NCBI GenBank assembly: GCA_964344255.1 | Contig: CAYFMQ010000016.1 | Span: 6,962 to 70,961 of the forward strand | Reading direction: 5' to 3' | Length of the DNA stretch: 64,000 bases | DNA from: JAJFIE01 sp964344255 | GTDB lineage: Bacteria > Pseudomonadota > Alphaproteobacteria > Rhodospirillales > Casp-alpha2 | Shown: positions 24,415 to 32,590 of the stretch, one piece after another | Position numbering within the stretch: position 1 is the stretch's first letter | Layout of the letters: the number at the start of each line of letters is the position of its first letter | Notes under the pieces: generated by a model | What the model was told of the DNA's origin: nothing | What the model saw: the letters and a program-made list of their open reading frames with translations, nothing else | Database searches by the model: none | Made by a program: the position numbers and the translations under genes

Positions 24415-25266
24415 TCAATCATGCACGACACGGGCAACCGTCAGGATGTCCACGGCCCTGGCGCCGGAGCGCATCAGACAGCGCGCCATGGCCCAGGCGG
24501 TCGCCCCGGTGGTGTAGACGTCATCGACGACCAGAACCCGGCGGCCCTTGATTTGAGCCTTTCCCAGCGCGGTGACGCGAAAGGCCCCGGCGACGGCCCT
24601 CCGACGCTCGGCCCGGCCCATGCCCTTGCCCCGCTTGCTTTTCCTGAAGTCCGGGCTGGGCTTGATCCTTTCCATGCTGTCGGGAAGGTGGGGGACGCCC
24701 GAGATGCGCTCCAGCTGCCTCGCCAGCAGCCCGGCCTGGTTGTAACGGCGTTCGAACAGGCGGCGGCGGTGCAGGGGCACGGGAACCAGCACGTCCGCCT
24801 CGGCCAGCAGGTCCGCCGCGGCCCGCGCCATCCAGTGGGCGAACAGGCCGGCGGCTTCCGTCCTGTCCGCGTGCTTGAAGGCCAGGATCAGGTCCTTACT
24901 GGCGTCGTCGTAGACAGCGGCGCTCCGCGCCCGCATGAAGGGCGGCAGGCGGGCGGCGCACGCGGCGCAATAGGGCGCTTCCTGCTCGTGTGGGAACGGC
25001 AGACCGCAGGCATCGCAGACCGCAGGCCCGATCAGGCGGAGCCTGGACCAGCAAGCGCTGCACAGGGTATCGGAGGTTTCGACGATAACCCGGCATCCCA
25101 GGCACTGGGGCGGCAGGATGACATCCCGGGTCTTTTCGAGGAAGGACCGTGCAGCTTTTGGGGTTCCGGAAAGACGGTTCAGTTGCCTAAACGGGCCGTT
25201 CCGGGTCCGCCGGTGCGGCGGGGAAATGCCCCGTTCGGGATTTATCGAAGGATTATCGTGTGGCAT
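24415..25266 (-). CDS. comF: ComF family protein (phosphoribosyltransferase-like)
   Basis: ComF proteins support DNA uptake and processing in competent bacteria; many non-competent species also carry one. The 283-residue product has two zinc-ribbon-like CxxC pairs in its first third (ILPPQCLGC, LCSACW, CDACGLPF, YCAAC) and a phosphoribosyltransferase domain with the PRPP motif VLVVDDVYTTGATA near the C-terminus. The ATG at 25266 leaves only 10 bases to the divergent methyltransferase start; a slightly shorter form is possible because the first 45 residues show no family similarity. Confidence 0.87.
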   Translation of the reverse strand: MPHDNPSINPERGISPPHRRTRNGPFRQLNRLSGTPKAARSFLEKTRDVILPPQCLGCRVIVETSDTLCSACWSRLRLIGPAVCDACGLPFPHEQEAPYCAACAARLPPFMRARSAAVYDDASKDLILAFKHADRTEAAGLFAHWMARAAADLLAEADVLVPVPLHRRRLFERRYNQAGLLARQLERISGVPHLPDSMERIKPSPDFRKSKRGKGMGRAERRRAVAGAFRVTALGKAQIKGRRVLVVDDVYTTGATAWAMARCLMRSGARAVDILTVARVVHD

Positions 25267-25276
25267 AAGCAACAGC

Positions 25277-26149
25277 ATGACCGACTCCATGACAGTCTTC
25301 AACCGCCGGATTGTCCGGCGGCACATCGAACGGGCCGCGCCTGAGTTTACCGAGCACGACTTCCTGTTCCGGGAAGTGGCTGAACGCCTGCTCGACAGGC
25401 TCGACGACACGACCCGCACTTTCTCCCGGGCCCTGGACCTGGGGAGCCGAGGCGGTGTTATCGGCGCGCACCTGAACGGCCGGGGCGGCATCGAAACACT
25501 GGTCAGATGCGCCTGTACAGTAATAGCGGACTCTGGCCTAACGGTCTGCGCGGACGAGGAAGCCCTGCCCTTCGCCGACGGGGCGTTCGATCTGGTGCTC
25601 TCCAACCTGGCGCTGCACTGGGTCAACGACCTGCCGGGAACGCTCACGCAAATCAGGCGGTGCCTGAAACCGGACGGCCTGATGATGGCGGCCATGTTCG
25701 GCGGCGAGACCCTGAAGGAACTGCGCCATGCCTTAGGTGAGGCCGAGATCGCCGTCGAGGGCGGCATGAGCCCTAGGGTTTCCCCCTTCGCCGACATCCG
25801 AGACCTGGGAGGCCTACTGCAACGGGCCGGCTTCGCCCTGCCGGTGGTGGATACGGAAACTGTTACGGTTTCCTATGCCGAGCCACTGAAGCTGCTCAAG
25901 GATCTACGCGGCATGGGTGAGACAAACACGGTTATGGAACGGCGCAAGTCCTTTTCCCGCCGCGAGACCCTGATGCGGGCCATGGAGTTGTACAGAGAAC
26001 ATTACGGCGACGAGGACGGCCGCGTTCCGGCGACGTTCCAGGTGCTTTTCTTAAGCGGCTGGGCGCCCGATCCGTCCCAGCAGCAACCCCTGAAACCGGG
26101 CAGCGGACAGACATCGCTGACGGATGTTTTCGGCGATGATCAGGAATAA
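25277..26149 (+). CDS. SAM-dependent methyltransferase-fold protein, NDUFAF5/BioC-like
   Basis: The 290-residue protein starts MTDSMTVFNRRIVRRH, close to the opening of alphaproteobacterial NDUFAF5 homologues, and has ADEEALPFADGAFDLVLSNLALHWVNDLP, the core shared by BioC and NDUFAF5, plus a C-terminal FQVLFLSGWAP. Human NDUFAF5 is a complex I assembly factor that hydroxylates an arginine of NDUFS7. The SAM motif here is GSRGGV, with less glycine than GxGxG. Its divergent position beside comF is common in alphaproteobacteria. The precise role is inferred. Confidence 0.85.
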   Translation: MTDSMTVFNRRIVRRHIERAAPEFTEHDFLFREVAERLLDRLDDTTRTFSRALDLGSRGGVIGAHLNGRGGIETLVRCACTVIADSGLTVCADEEALPFADGAFDLVLSNLALHWVNDLPGTLTQIRRCLKPDGLMMAAMFGGETLKELRHALGEAEIAVEGGMSPRVSPFADIRDLGGLLQRAGFALPVVDTETVTVSYAEPLKLLKDLRGMGETNTVMERRKSFSRRETLMRAMELYREHYGDEDGRVPATFQVLFLSGWAPDPSQQQPLKPGSGQTSLTDVFGDDQE

Positions 26150-26219
26150 ACCCGATCTTACCCTTGCAACGATACCAATCATCCCTATTCCTCACTCATC
26201 AAGTTATAGGAAATAATTC

Positions 26220-26248
26220 TTGACATTTGCACTCTTTTGTGCTTAGGT
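26220..26248 (+). promoter_or_regulatory. Candidate promoter TTGACA-17-TTAGGT before the tandem terminators
   Basis: TTGACA at 26220-26225 is a consensus -35 box. The best -10 at 17-base spacing is TTAGGT (26243-26248), which is weak. Two intrinsic terminators begin about 35 bases downstream, so a transcript from here would normally be only about 60 bases long. Confidence 0.4.
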
Positions 26249-26284
26249 GCTTTCCAACGAACGGTACAATTGCGTCTGCATATT

Positions 26285-26312
26285 AACCGGTCCTGAGAAG
26301 GCCGGTTTTTTT
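26285..26312 (+). terminator. Intrinsic terminator 1
   Basis: AACCGG (26285-26290) pairs with CCGGTT (26302-26307), extended by CC/GG with one bulged base, followed by seven T residues (26306-26312). It is a canonical Rho-independent terminator and could end a short RNA starting near 26255. Confidence 0.8.
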
Positions 26313-26319
26313 GTTTCCC

Positions 26320-26342
26320 AGCCCCATGATGGGGCTTTTTTC
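26320..26342 (+). terminator. Intrinsic terminator 2, just before the lysozyme-like gene
   Basis: AGCCCC (26320-26325) pairs with GGGGCT (26331-26336) around the loop ATGAT, then a run of T. It ends about 22 bases before the ATG at 26364, so transcription into that gene from upstream must pass two terminators or begin in this small space. Confidence 0.8.
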
Positions 26343-26363
26343 ATTTTAATTAGGAGAAACCCC

Positions 26364-27809
26364 ATGTTCGGAAACCCCTTCCGGCTGCGATCCACCCTGT
26401 CCGCAACGTCTTTGGCAGATCATGACGATTTCTTGAACGCTAAGCGCGCCTTAGGATCATTGGGATATAAATCGCCCGACAACAATCTTTTCGAAGGCAT
26501 AAGACAGTTTCAGTCCGACCACGGGCTGAAACAAGACGGCGTCATGAAACCGGGTGGTGAGTCCGAACGGATGCTTGGCAAGATGCTTGAGAAGCAGCGC
26601 GAGCATTCCGGGACTTCCCTGCCCGATCCACGCCCCACGGCCATGCCCGGCATCCTGCCGGGAGGGCATGACTGGACGAAACGCAAGGCGCCGGACATTG
26701 CCTGGCCGGAACTGCCACGGCAATCACCCAAACAAACCCGCAACATCAAGAAGCTACTGGAACTGATCGCTAAGAAGGCCCGGGATAACGAGGTGGTCGC
26801 CGAGAGCGCACGCACGGTGAAAGCTGCGCTCAAGACTTCTGATCATACGGATCTGGCGAAGTTTCATGCCCAGGCTGTCCGGGACCACAAGGACAATGCA
26901 CTGGCCGAGATTACCGAATTCGGCAATCAACTCAAGAAAGCCAACCCAGAGGTTTTCAATAGCTGGTTCCATATATTCAAAAGCGAACGTCCCGAAGATG
27001 CGGAACGCATGTTGCTGGCGGGCATTCTTGGTGAGGATGACCTGAATGGTAGTGGAGGAAACGACTCATTTAAAACTAATGAACGGATTGGTTTGAGCGA
27101 AGGAACCATTGGCACGTCACCGAGAAAGCCTGAAACGTCTAGGCAGCCAGATCTAAAGCATCAAGATAGTAGCACTACTCTTGCAACCGATCTTGCCGAC
27201 CATCCTGATTTCAAGGGCATCGATCTGGAGTTCGTACATAATCAAGAAGGAAAGAAACTGAGGACCGGTCTCTACATTCCGAAAGAGAGAAAATCTGGCA
27301 AGGTCATCGGTAAGAGTGGCGCGACAGTTGGTCATGGTGTTGATATCGGGCAAATGAATTCTGCGGAACTTCAACGATTGGGCGACCAGCACGATCTTCC
27401 GCAGGGTCTGATAGATAAACTCAAACCCTATACCGGCAAGATCAAAGATAAAGCTGCGGCGTTCCTCGATGCCAATCCGCTTATCATAAGCGGAGATGAA
27501 GCGCGGCAGCTTTCGGTTGCCAAATATACCGATACGATGGTGAAGCTGCGCAGAAGTGCGGACAAACACCTGAAACCACACAACGACTTCGACAGCTTGC
27601 CTGGCCCGGTTAAAACCGTAGTTTATGACCTCGCCATCAATTATGGCCCGAACTTCCTCGACCAGCACAAGCGGTTCCGGGCGAGACTGCAGGAAGGCAT
27701 TCTGGAAGGCATGATTGATGAACTCAGGAATTACGACGGACCTCCGGAGCTCGAAGGAAGGCGAGTCAACGAAGCTAAGGAATTGGAAAAACTACTACAT
27801 TCCTTTTAG
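26364..27809 (+). CDS. Peptidoglycan-binding protein with pesticin/T4-lysozyme-like muramidase domain
   Basis: The 481-residue product has no signal peptide. Residues about 15-75 look like a peptidoglycan-binding (PG_binding_1) domain (AKRALGSLGYKSPDN...IRQFQSDHGLKQDG). Residues about 110-220 are a charged helical region. Residues about 280-481 resemble pesticin and T4 lysozyme, with the Glu-Thr-Asp set E295 (NQEGKKL), T321 and D327 (GATVGHGVDIGQ), matching the family's spacing. It should cut the glycan chain of peptidoglycan. TAGGAG precedes the ATG at 26364. The lack of export signal fits a phage endolysin, a bacteriocin or a secreted effector; phage genes are not visible nearby. Confidence 0.75.
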   Translation: MFGNPFRLRSTLSATSLADHDDFLNAKRALGSLGYKSPDNNLFEGIRQFQSDHGLKQDGVMKPGGESERMLGKMLEKQREHSGTSLPDPRPTAMPGILPGGHDWTKRKAPDIAWPELPRQSPKQTRNIKKLLELIAKKARDNEVVAESARTVKAALKTSDHTDLAKFHAQAVRDHKDNALAEITEFGNQLKKANPEVFNSWFHIFKSERPEDAERMLLAGILGEDDLNGSGGNDSFKTNERIGLSEGTIGTSPRKPETSRQPDLKHQDSSTTLATDLADHPDFKGIDLEFVHNQEGKKLRTGLYIPKERKSGKVIGKSGATVGHGVDIGQMNSAELQRLGDQHDLPQGLIDKLKPYTGKIKDKAAAFLDANPLIISGDEARQLSVAKYTDTMVKLRRSADKHLKPHNDFDSLPGPVKTVVYDLAINYGPNFLDQHKRFRARLQEGILEGMIDELRNYDGPPELEGRRVNEAKELEKLLHSF

Positions 27810-27837
27810 TCCTGAGGACGAGGATATCGTCACGGTG

Positions 27838-28548
27838 TCATTGTTCAACGTCGCAACGAATCTCGTAAACAGTCATCGGTTGCTCATCCAAATAGATGCG
27901 GTTTACGCCAAGCATGCCCAGCCCCGGCTTACCACCAATGCCATAATTCTCAAACCATAACCGGGCAATCAACATGGCGTCCTGCCTAAACATCTCCGAC
28001 GAGTTATCGACCAGAAATAAACTGAAATATGTAACGAAGTACTTTTTTTGGTACTCAGCCGAAAACTCACGACCGTGTCTGGGAGCACCGTTTTCGTGAT
28101 TCCAGTGGTCTTTGGAATGAGTCATGGCGAAGGCCGCCCACCGGTTCACAACATCAAGAATCATGAGGCTTTTTGACGTAGCGTTCTTGAATGCATATCC
28201 TTCAGCCACAACATACTGGTTGTCGAATTCCATCAAATCTTGTGGGGCACCAGACGTCCGCCAAAACCAATCGCTGGAAAGATTGTCCACCCTGATCGCA
28301 TCAATCGCGGGTTTGCAACCGAGCTTGCTGTCCACGAAAATTGTGAGAGGCCGGTACTCCATCGATTGAGAGTCGGTCCATTCCCCGAAAGTCTTGAATT
28401 GTAATTTGCCATCCTTGATAACACTCTCGTAGACCCAGGTTTCCGGATCTATTTCCGGTTCATCCTGTTGTGCGTCCGTAATAAAAGGCCACGTTATTAA
28501 GATGCCCAGAAAAGCATAGGTTGCCAGAATATGTTTTATTCTATTCAT
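27838..28548 (-). CDS. Hypothetical exported protein
   Basis: I do not recognise this 236-residue protein. It starts with a hydrophobic signal sequence (MNRIKHILATYAFLGILITW, cleavage likely near TDAQQ) and is predicted to be periplasmic. It has two cysteines (in GCKPAID and IRCDVEQ) that could form a disulfide, and many aromatic residues. Its stop is 28 bases from that of the lysozyme-like gene, convergently. Composition is more AT-rich than the housekeeping neighbours, as in the lysozyme-like gene, which hints at shared foreign origin. An inhibitor of the lysozyme is one idea, without direct evidence. Confidence 0.6.
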   Translation of the reverse strand: MNRIKHILATYAFLGILITWPFITDAQQDEPEIDPETWVYESVIKDGKLQFKTFGEWTDSQSMEYRPLTIFVDSKLGCKPAIDAIRVDNLSSDWFWRTSGAPQDLMEFDNQYVVAEGYAFKNATSKSLMILDVVNRWAAFAMTHSKDHWNHENGAPRHGREFSAEYQKKYFVTYFSLFLVDNSSEMFRQDAMLIARLWFENYGIGGKPGLGMLGVNRIYLDEQPMTVYEIRCDVEQ

Positions 28549-28659
28549 GCATGCACAATATCGATATGTGTAGTTGTTTCCAAGGCACCTAAATCAAACA
28601 CGGCCTTTTAAAAACACAACCCCCTTGCACCCAGGTGTTCCTCACACTAGGTTCCCGGC

Positions 28660-29373
28660 ATGAAATTCGAAACACCCCTGATCAAAGGCACGCTGGTGAA
28701 GCGCTATAAGCGTTTCATGGCCGATGTGGAACTGGCGGACGGCAGTGTCGTTACCGCGCACTGCGCCAATTCCGGCTCCATGCTGAGCGTCAACGAACCG
28801 GGCTCCGATGTGTGGATCTCACCCGCTTCCAATCCGGACCGGAAACTGAAATTCACCTGGGAACTGATCAAAATCGGTGACGCCATGGTGGGCATCAACA
28901 CGGGCCACCCCAACAAGCTGGTCGCCGAAGCCATCGAGGACGGTACGATCAAGGAGCTTTCCGGGTACGCCTCCCTGCGCCGCGAAGTAAAATACGGCAA
29001 GAATTCCCGCATCGATATTCTGTTGGAAGACGACGCAAAGCCCTCTTGTTATGTCGAGGTCAAGAACGTCACCATGAGGCGGGATTTAAAACCCGGCGCA
29101 CCGGCGGACTTCCCGGACGGCGTCACCAGCCGGGGCAAGAAGCATCTGGAAGAGTTGACCGACATGATCAAGGAGGGTCATCGGGCGGTGATGATGTACC
29201 TGGTGCAGCGCGATGACACGGAAAACTTCACCATTGCCGAAGACATCGATCCGGACTATGCCGAAGCCCTCAGAAGGGCGCTCAAATCCGGGCTTGAAGT
29301 GCTTTGCTACGACTGCGCCGTATCGCCTGAGGAAATCACCGTCAACAAGCCGGTCGCTTTTGATTTTAAATGA
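28660..29373 (+). CDS. sfsA: Sugar fermentation stimulation protein homologue SfsA
   Basis: The 237-residue protein has the SfsA opening MKFETPLIKGTLVKRYKRF, then AHCANSGSMLSVNEPG and the nuclease-like core YGKNSRIDILLEDDAKPSCYVEVKNVTM, where D and E residues of a PD-(D/E)xK-type site are visible. SfsA binds DNA and was first seen as affecting maltose metabolism; its true role is unclear. It is followed by map and radC, an order found in many alphaproteobacteria. Confidence 0.95.
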   Translation: MKFETPLIKGTLVKRYKRFMADVELADGSVVTAHCANSGSMLSVNEPGSDVWISPASNPDRKLKFTWELIKIGDAMVGINTGHPNKLVAEAIEDGTIKELSGYASLRREVKYGKNSRIDILLEDDAKPSCYVEVKNVTMRRDLKPGAPADFPDGVTSRGKKHLEELTDMIKEGHRAVMMYLVQRDDTENFTIAEDIDPDYAEALRRALKSGLEVLCYDCAVSPEEITVNKPVAFDFK

Positions 29374-29435
29374 TGCAGGGGGATGGTTTTCGCGTCCGGC
29401 TTTGCGCGCGGTTAAATTCATACTAGAGTAGAACC

Positions 29436-30278
29436 ATGAAAGAATTCGACGAAGACTTTGATGACCTGGAGATGCCTGTTCCCGCAGGCAGCCAGCGCAG
29501 CATCAAGATACACACCGAAGCCGACTTCGAAGGCATGCGCAAGGCCGGCCGTCTGGCCGCCGAAACGCTGGATTACATCATCCCCTTCATCAAGCCCGGT
29601 GTGACCACCGGTGAGTTGGATACGCTGTGCCATGACTACATCGTCGATCACAACGCCATTCCGTCGCCGCTGAATTACCGCGGGTTTCCGAAATCCATCT
29701 GCACGTCCATCAACCATGTGGTCTGCCACGGCATTCCCGGTGACAAGAAGCTGAAACAAGGCGACATCATGAACATCGATGTCACCGTCACGCTGGACGG
29801 CTGGTTCGGCGATACCAGCCGCATGTTCCATGTGGGCAAGCCGACGGTTAAGGGCCGCAAGCTTGTGGACGCAACCTTCGAGGCCATGTGGGCCGGCATA
29901 CGCGTGGTCAAGCCGGGCGCGACCACCGGCGACATCGGCCACGCCATCCAGACATACGCCGAGTCGCAGCGCTATTCCGTCGTCCGCGATTTCTGCGGCC
30001 ATGGCCTGGGCCGGGTGTTCCATGACATGCCCAACATCCTGCACTACGGCAAACCGGGCGAGGGTTATACGCTGAAAGAAGGCATGTTCTTCACCATCGA
30101 GCCGATGATCAACGCCGGGCGTTACGATGTGAAAATCCTCACGGACGGCTGGACGGCGGTGACGCGGGACAAATCCCTGTCCGCCCAGTTCGAGCATTCC
30201 ATCGGCGTCACGGCGGATGGCTACGAAGTCTTCACCCATTCACCCGCCGGGCTCGACAAACCGCCCTACGACGTGTGA
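29436..30278 (+). CDS. map: Methionine aminopeptidase, type I
   Basis: This enzyme removes the initiator methionine from new proteins. The 280-residue protein shows the five metal ligands of the pita-bread fold: the two aspartates in NIDVTVTLDGWFGDTSRMF, His in CGHGLGRVFH, Glu in FFTIEPM and Glu in SAQFEHSIGV. It carries a short acidic N-terminal extension (MKEFDEDFDDLEMP) common in alphaproteobacterial enzymes. It starts 62 bases after sfsA and ends 21 bases before radC. Confidence 0.97.
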   Translation: MKEFDEDFDDLEMPVPAGSQRSIKIHTEADFEGMRKAGRLAAETLDYIIPFIKPGVTTGELDTLCHDYIVDHNAIPSPLNYRGFPKSICTSINHVVCHGIPGDKKLKQGDIMNIDVTVTLDGWFGDTSRMFHVGKPTVKGRKLVDATFEAMWAGIRVVKPGATTGDIGHAIQTYAESQRYSVVRDFCGHGLGRVFHDMPNILHYGKPGEGYTLKEGMFFTIEPMINAGRYDVKILTDGWTAVTRDKSLSAQFEHSIGVTADGYEVFTHSPAGLDKPPYDV

Positions 30279-30299
30279 CGGGCACAGTCGGTATTTCCG

Positions 30300-30980
30300 G
30301 TGAGCACCCCGCCCGATCATACCGGCCACAGAAAACGCCTGCGGGAGCGATTCCTCCAGGGCGGAGCCGATGCGCTCCCGGATTATGAACTGCTGGAACT
30401 GCTGCTGTTCCAGGCCCAGCCCCGACGCGACACCAAGCCGCTTGCCAAGGAACTGCTGAAACGGTTCGGGTCCTTCGCCGGCGTGATCAGCGCTACGCCC
30501 GCTGAGCTTTCCGCCGTGCCGGGTGTCGGCGATGCCGTGCTGACGGCGCTCAAGACCGTACAGGCCGCCGCCCTTCGCATGACCCGGGACGAAGTCATGA
30601 ACAAGCCGGTCATATCCAACTGGCAGCGCCTGATGGATTACTGCCGCATGACCCTGGGGCGGAACAAGACGGAAAGCTTCCGCGTGCTGTTTCTCAACCA
30701 CCGCAACGAACTGATCGCCGACGAGCAGCAACAGCACGGCACCATCGACCATACGCCGGTCTATCCCCGCGAAGTGGTGAAACGCGCCCTGGAATTGCAC
30801 GCTTCCGCCCTGATCATGGTGCATAACCACCCGAGCGGCGACCCGGCGCCTTCAAAGGCCGACATCGCCATGACCAAGGAAGTCAGGGATGCCGCTGAAA
30901 AGCTCGGCATTGAGTTGCACGACCACGTCATCGTTTCCAAGTCCGGCTCGACGTCGTTCAAGGATTTAGGGGTTATCTGA
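30300..30980 (+). CDS. radC: RadC/YeeS-family JAB domain protein
   Basis: The 226-residue protein has a helix-hairpin-helix region (AELSAVPGVGDAVLTALK, about 60-80) and a C-terminal JAMM metalloprotease-like domain with MVHNHPSGDPAPSKAD. RadC was once linked to DNA repair; its actual role is unresolved. The start is a GTG at 30300; no ATG gives the conserved N-terminal HTGHRKRLRERF. It follows map closely, and its stop lies 5 bases before the convergent amidase stop. Confidence 0.94.
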   Translation: MSTPPDHTGHRKRLRERFLQGGADALPDYELLELLLFQAQPRRDTKPLAKELLKRFGSFAGVISATPAELSAVPGVGDAVLTALKTVQAAALRMTRDEVMNKPVISNWQRLMDYCRMTLGRNKTESFRVLFLNHRNELIADEQQQHGTIDHTPVYPREVVKRALELHASALIMVHNHPSGDPAPSKADIAMTKEVRDAAEKLGIELHDHVIVSKSGSTSFKDLGVI

Positions 30981-30985
30981 ACGGC

Positions 30986-32482
30986 TCAGATATTTGACGT
31001 TTCCCTGAATTCCGGGGGCTGCCGTATCTGTGTCGCCTGTTCAAAGGCATAGGCCAGGCGAATCAGTGTCGGCTCCTCCCAGGCGCTTGCGATGAACGAT
31101 ACGCCCACCGGCAAACCGCCGACATATCCTGCCGGTACGGAAATGCTGGGATAGCCGGACACCGCGGCCAGATAGGTCGTTGTACCGGAATCAGCGTCGC
31201 CGTTCACCAGGTCAATCAGGCAGGGCACATCCGCCGACGGTGTGACAATGGCGTCCAGCGTGTGTTCTCCCAAAGCTCTGTCGATGCCTTCCGTCCGGGT
31301 CAATCTCAGGCACATCTCACGCGCCTTGATATAGGCTGGATCGTCAAGTCCGCTCGTTGCTTGTGATAGCTCAATCTGTTCCTGCGGAAACCATCGCATG
31401 ACCGTATCGGCGTGTTCCTGATTGAAACGGATGACATCCTCCATGGATCGGATTTCGATGTTATCGTTCAGCCCTGACAAGTAGGCATTCAGGTCATATT
31501 TGAAATCCGTATACAGAACGGCATCTTCATGAGGAGACACGTCCTCATGGGAAGGCAGACCGACCGGGTCAACCAGGACGGCGCCGTTGTCCCGCATAAC
31601 CCGGATGGCGTTTTCAAACACGTCAAACGTACCGCTATTGAATGTGCCCTTGGGCCGGAAAACACCGATCCTGGCGCCCTTTAAGGCTGTTTTGTCCAGA
31701 AACGCTGCGTAATCCGGCGCGCGTTTCTGATCCGCCTGGTGACACGCCGGATCTCTGGTGTCGCTGCCTGCCAGCACAGTCAGGACCAGTGCGGCATCCG
31801 CTACGCTCCGGGCCAGGGGCCCCGCCGTATCCTGGCTATGGGAAATGGGAACAATGCCGGATCGGCTGACCAGTCCCACGGTCGGCTTGATTCCCACGAG
31901 GCTGGCAACGGAGGCCGGATAAGTAATCGAGCCATCGGTCTCCGTGCCGATGGATGCCGCACAGAAACCGGCGGCGGTGGCGGCGCCTGAGCCGGAGCTT
32001 GACCCGCTGGGGGTGCGGTCCAGTGCATACGGGTTGCGAGTCTGCCCACCCCGGCTGGACCAGCCGCTACAGTGCTCGATGGACCGCATGCCAGCCCATT
32101 CCGTCAGATTGGTTTTACCAAGGATGACCGCTCCCGCATCCCGGAGCCTTTTAACGATGCCTGCATCCTGTTTGGCGATGGAACCTTCCAGCGCCAGCGA
32201 TCCCGCCGTGGTCATCATGGCGTCCGCTGTATCGACATTGTCCTTGAGCAGTATGGGAATGCCGTGGAGCAGCCCATCTCCCCTGCCCGCTTTCAAGTCC
32301 TTGTCGCATTGCCCGGCAATGGTGAGAGCATCCGGGTTCAATTCGATGACCGCGTTGGTCTTGCCGTCGTGCTCGTTTATGCGGGCCAGGAAATATTCAC
32401 ACAGGTCCCTGGCGGGAACCTGCCCGCTTACAAGTTGCGCACGCAAATCCGATATCGGTAATGACTGGTTGTCCTGTGCCAT
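30986..32482 (-). CDS. Amidase (amidase signature family)
   Basis: The 498-residue protein contains the Ser-cisSer-Lys site of the amidase signature family: Lys in IPILLKDNVDTAD, and the serines in GSSSGSGAATAAGFC and TETDGSITYPAS. Family members hydrolyse diverse amides; no GatB/GatC partner is nearby and the sequence resembles stand-alone amidases rather than GatA. There is no signal peptide, so it is cytoplasmic. It is divergent from a ureohydrolase gene with a 108-base shared control region (32483-32590), suggesting joint use of nitrogen compounds. Confidence 0.88.
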   Translation of the reverse strand: MAQDNQSLPISDLRAQLVSGQVPARDLCEYFLARINEHDGKTNAVIELNPDALTIAGQCDKDLKAGRGDGLLHGIPILLKDNVDTADAMMTTAGSLALEGSIAKQDAGIVKRLRDAGAVILGKTNLTEWAGMRSIEHCSGWSSRGGQTRNPYALDRTPSGSSSGSGAATAAGFCAASIGTETDGSITYPASVASLVGIKPTVGLVSRSGIVPISHSQDTAGPLARSVADAALVLTVLAGSDTRDPACHQADQKRAPDYAAFLDKTALKGARIGVFRPKGTFNSGTFDVFENAIRVMRDNGAVLVDPVGLPSHEDVSPHEDAVLYTDFKYDLNAYLSGLNDNIEIRSMEDVIRFNQEHADTVMRWFPQEQIELSQATSGLDDPAYIKAREMCLRLTRTEGIDRALGEHTLDAIVTPSADVPCLIDLVNGDADSGTTTYLAAVSGYPSISVPAGYVGGLPVGVSFIASAWEEPTLIRLAYAFEQATQIRQPPEFRETSNI

Positions 32483-32590
32483 GAGGCCATGTATCCCATT
32501 TAGGAAATGTCGGGCTCTTCCATATCCGATAGTATGCGGGGAATATCACCGCGGCCAACCCCTCACTTGGGCTAAGATTTGGAATAGCAT

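Noticed and set aside
26247..26363. In-frame N-terminal extension of the lysozyme-like gene from a GTG at 26247
   Set aside because: It would translate through both terminators; TAGGAG before the ATG at 26364 is a better start.
26220..28548. Complete prophage around the lysozyme-like gene
   Set aside because: No integrase, capsid, tail or terminase genes are nearby, and flanking genes are ordinary chromosomal ones.
30986..32482. GatA subunit of the amidotransferase
   Set aside because: No gatB or gatC is nearby and the sequence fits stand-alone amidases better.
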